Below, piece after piece: positions 3,956 to 6,277 of a DNA stretch of 6,277 bases. Every line of letters starts with the position of its first letter. Within the stretch, counting starts at the first letter, position 1. This stretch comes from Acidobacteria bacterium UBA6911. Lineage in GTDB: Bacteria > Acidobacteriota > UBA6911. The stretch covers positions 2,005 to 8,281 of the forward strand of contig DKBB01000244.1 of assembly GCA_002451015.1 (NCBI GenBank), given 5' to 3'. The translations under genes were made by a program, and so were the position numbers. Below the pieces are notes generated by a model. The model was given only the letters and a program-made list of their open reading frames with translations, did not search any database and was not told the DNA's origin.

Positions 3956-6277
3956 ATGGAAAGCGTATCAGCCGGGCTTTTGGACATATTTAACTGGATC
4001 GCGCAAACATCCATATACGCGGCCGTCATCATTGTTGTTATTGCCGCTGTACAGAGACTGGTGCGGCACCGCCTGCCGGCGCGTTGGAACTATATACTTT
4101 GGATGGTTCTGCTGGTTCGCATGCTGCTGCCGGCAAGTATCGAGAGCGGTTTCAGCGCGTGGAATCTTTTGCCGCGGATATCAGGTGCATTTAGTTCGGA
4201 TAAATCCACTCAGGAAGCGAGTGTCGGAAACAGGGCATTAACGGGTCGAAATGACAATTGGACCGGTATCGCACCCGATGCTCCATTAGCCACACCACAC
4301 AACAATGCGGTCACGCCAACGGGCGGCGAGAACGAAGGCGGCAGGATCGGCAAAGGCAATCCGGTAACAGCCGCTGTTTCCCAGAGCGGGTGGCTGCTGG
4401 CATCCGGCGTCTGGTTGGCCGGAGCAGTGATATTGATGCTCTGTATTATGGCAAGAAATCTGCGCCTGTGGCTTTCGGTTCGAAGGCTGCGAAGCGTGAC
4501 CGAGCAGTGGCTGCTGGAGCTGTTTGAAGACTGCCGGCAACATTTGCGGCTGCGGACCACTGTCGGTCTGTTTGTGACGGATAAGGTGAACAGCCCGTCT
4601 TTATTCGGATTTATCCGGCCGCGGGTATTGCTGCCGGCCGATTTTATCGGGCAGGTCGACCCTGAAGAGTTGCGCTGCATCTTCCTGCATGAACTGGCCC
4701 ATTTGAAACGCGGCGATATCTGGATCAACTGGATTGTCGCATTGCTGCAATCGCTTCATTGGTTCAATCCCCTGGTCTGGTGGGCCTTTATTCGCATGCG
4801 GGCCGCTCGCGAATCGGCCTGCGATGCGCTGGTGCTGTCTTACATGCAGGGTGAAGAGGGCGACCGTTACGGCCGTGCTCTCATCAACCTGCTGGAACGT
4901 TTCAACCAATCGCAGCATTTACCTGCAGTAGCGGGAATTTTCGAAAGCAGGGAACAACTCAAATGGAGATTAACCATGATAGCCAAATTCAAACGTCCTA
5001 CCCGCTTGGCGAGTATCTTCGCGGCGGCACTGCTGGTCGTTTTGTCGTGCGGTCTGTTGACCGATGCAAAAGACAATCCTGTTCCTCTTACGCCCGAACA
5101 GGTGACGGAACAGGCTGCGCTGGACAATAAGATGGAGGAAGGCAAAAGGATCTTTGAACGGTCCCTTGAAGCGCGGGGCGGGAGGGCCCGTTTCGCACAA
5201 ATCAGGGACGTGACCTTCAGCGCCACCTTGAAGATAAAGTCACAGGGCGTGGATATGTATGTTGTCACCTACATGAAGCCCCCCAACAAACTGCGTCAGG
5301 AGATAAATGTCGCACAGAGTGTTCGTATCACTATGGCTTTCGATGGGAAGTCAGGCTGGTTGACCGATCCCAATACAGGGTCCGTTCAGGACATGCCCGA
5401 TCCTGTTCTCGAGCAATTGAAGAATTCGGCGTTAGGCACAGGGTTACTGTTCGATCCGCAGAACCTGTACCTAGCCGCGGGATTTGAAGGGCGCGAGTTT
5501 ATCGACGGCAGGGAGTACCTGGTAATCAAACATACCGGCGCGTACGGTTTTGATTCCGTATTGATCCATATTGATCCCGATACATACCTTGAGCATAAAT
5601 TTACTATGACGAAGGTCGACACCAGGATTGAAATGGTCGTATCTGATTACCGGGATACGGGGGGTGTTAAAATCCCCTACGTCATCAAAATAAACATGAA
5701 CGACGAAGAAACAATCGATATGGTGATTACGGAATGGATCGTCAATTCCGACCTGGAAGGCTCCTTTTTTGAAAGACCGGCTGCTGCTGAAATTAAGCAT
5801 AGTCCCGATGAGACGCCCGGCCCCGGGCCTTCGTTCGACGAGGTCTCCATCAAGCCGGCGCAGGATTGCAGCCTGCCGACTTTTTCAGTCCAGCCCGGCC
5901 GCTATATACATACCTGTGTCCCGTTGTCGTCTTTAATAATGAATGCCTACGCCATCCAGCCATCCCAATTATTCGGAGGTCCCTCCTGGATCCGGACAAG
6001 TCGCTTCGATATCGAAGCGAAAAGCAGCGCTGCAGACTTTCCGGGACCGCAACATCGGTTGCGCCGGCGGATGCTTGAATCGATGCTGGCGGAAAGATTT
6101 CATCTTAAGATGCACCGTGAGACGCGGGAAGTGCCCGTATACGAACTAGTAATAGCTGAGGGCGGACATAAGCTTCCAACGGCTAGAGATCAGCATGGCG
6201 ATCCAATCGTTGACGTTCCGCGGAATGATTTTATTTATACCGGCACGGAGGACAAAATACCCGATCCGGGAGAATGC
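3956..6277 (+). CDS. BlaR1-like M56 metallopeptidase receptor with LolA-like and DUF3738 (TIGR03435) domains; 3' end outside the window
   Basis: One frame stays open from ATG 3956 (GGAGGG seven bases upstream) to the last base, giving 774 residues with no stop, so the gene is partial. Membrane segments lie near 14-33, 44-62, 146-166 and 351-369, with basic cytoplasmic flanks (RLVRHRLPARW; RNLRLWLSVRRLR), the BlaR1 topology. The cytoplasmic zinc protease has HELAH (245-249) and a likely third ligand Glu286 in ARESACD. An 83-residue hydrophilic, low-complexity extracytoplasmic loop joins segments 2 and 3. After segment 4 the outside part resembles LolA/outer-membrane lipoprotein-sorting proteins (about 393-608), followed by DUF3738 (from FDEVSIKP at 627) with GGPSWIRTSRFDIEAKS (674-690) and HRETREVPVYELVIAEGG (720-737). 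No penicillin-binding SxxK/KTG set is seen. By analogy it senses an envelope signal and triggers cleavage of the BlaI-type repressor encoded just upstream. The ligand is unknown. Family assignment is firm; function is inferred. Confidence 0.92.
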   Translation, partial: MESVSAGLLDIFNWIAQTSIYAAVIIVVIAAVQRLVRHRLPARWNYILWMVLLVRMLLPASIESGFSAWNLLPRISGAFSSDKSTQEASVGNRALTGRNDNWTGIAPDAPLATPHNNAVTPTGGENEGGRIGKGNPVTAAVSQSGWLLASGVWLAGAVILMLCIMARNLRLWLSVRRLRSVTEQWLLELFEDCRQHLRLRTTVGLFVTDKVNSPSLFGFIRPRVLLPADFIGQVDPEELRCIFLHELAHLKRGDIWINWIVALLQSLHWFNPLVWWAFIRMRAARESACDALVLSYMQGEEGDRYGRALINLLERFNQSQHLPAVAGIFESREQLKWRLTMIAKFKRPTRLASIFAAALLVVLSCGLLTDAKDNPVPLTPEQVTEQAALDNKMEEGKRIFERSLEARGGRARFAQIRDVTFSATLKIKSQGVDMYVVTYMKPPNKLRQEINVAQSVRITMAFDGKSGWLTDPNTGSVQDMPDPVLEQLKNSALGTGLLFDPQNLYLAAGFEGREFIDGREYLVIKHTGAYGFDSVLIHIDPDTYLEHKFTMTKVDTRIEMVVSDYRDTGGVKIPYVIKINMNDEETIDMVITEWIVNSDLEGSFFERPAAAEIKHSPDETPGPGPSFDEVSIKPAQDCSLPTFSVQPGRYIHTCVPLSSLIMNAYAIQPSQLFGGPSWIRTSRFDIEAKSSAADFPGPQHRLRRRMLESMLAERFHLKMHRETREVPVYELVIAEGGHKLPTARDQHGDPIVDVPRNDFIYTGTEDKIPDPGEC

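Noticed and set aside
4210..5268. Several reverse-strand and alternate-frame ORFs within the receptor gene
   Set aside because: They overlap the continuous M56 receptor frame, whose motifs (HELAH, DUF3738 signature) are clear. None of the alternatives resembles a known protein.
3956..6277. Frameshift or gene break between the M56 part and the C-terminal domains
   Set aside because: The codon phase was checked at the start, HELAH, the LolA-like region and the DUF3738 region. All are in the same frame with no stop between them.
1..6277. CRISPR array, tRNA or complete mobile element
   Set aside because: No regularly spaced direct repeats, tRNA cloverleaf or transposase gene was recognised on either strand.

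Overview
The window looks like bacterial chromosome, with mid-range GC. A housekeeping block (SRP RNA, dnaX, recR) meets a convergent molybdopterin-synthase pair (moaE, moaD). A regulator/receptor pair of the BlaI/BlaR1 type then begins and runs off the right edge. The best taxonomic clue is the DUF3738/TIGR03435 domain at the right end. That family was defined from Solibacter and is strongly expanded in Acidobacteriota, so an acidobacterium or close relative is my inference. No rRNA or other decisive marker is present.

Left part (1-2505, + strand). A small 4.5S-type SRP RNA (about 76-178) lies 12 nt upstream of the real dnaX start (ATG 191). dnaX overlaps recR by 4 nt (ATGA). This resembles the Bacillus scr-dnaX-yaaK-recR order, but the usual ybaB/yaaK (EbfC) gene between dnaX and recR is missing. 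A perfect 26-bp palindrome (2505-2530) fills the gap between the recR stop and the convergent moaE stop, and probably terminates both transcripts.

Middle part (2530-3187, - strand). moaD (sulfur carrier ending in Gly-Gly) is followed by moaE (catalytic subunit). Together they form molybdopterin synthase. moaE most likely starts at a GTG one base after the moaD stop, with its Shine-Dalgarno inside the end of moaD. About 350 bp without a gene follow, holding weak repeats and the blaI promoter/operator region.

Right part (3478-6277, + strand). A TTGACA promoter carries two ATTACA-NN-TGTAAT operators, the BlaI/MecI type of site, centred 20 bp apart. It drives a BlaI/MecI-family repressor, then a BlaR1-like membrane metalloprotease whose frame stays open to the last base (774 codons, no stop). 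The protein has the BlaR1 membrane plan and a HELAH zinc site. In place of the penicillin-binding sensor it carries a LolA-like domain followed by a DUF3738 domain. The natural reading is a signal-transduction switch: an extracytoplasmic sensor responds to an unknown envelope cue, the cytoplasmic protease domain is activated, BlaI is cleaved, and the operators are released. The ligand and the wider regulon are unknown. This pair is the most interesting content of the window.
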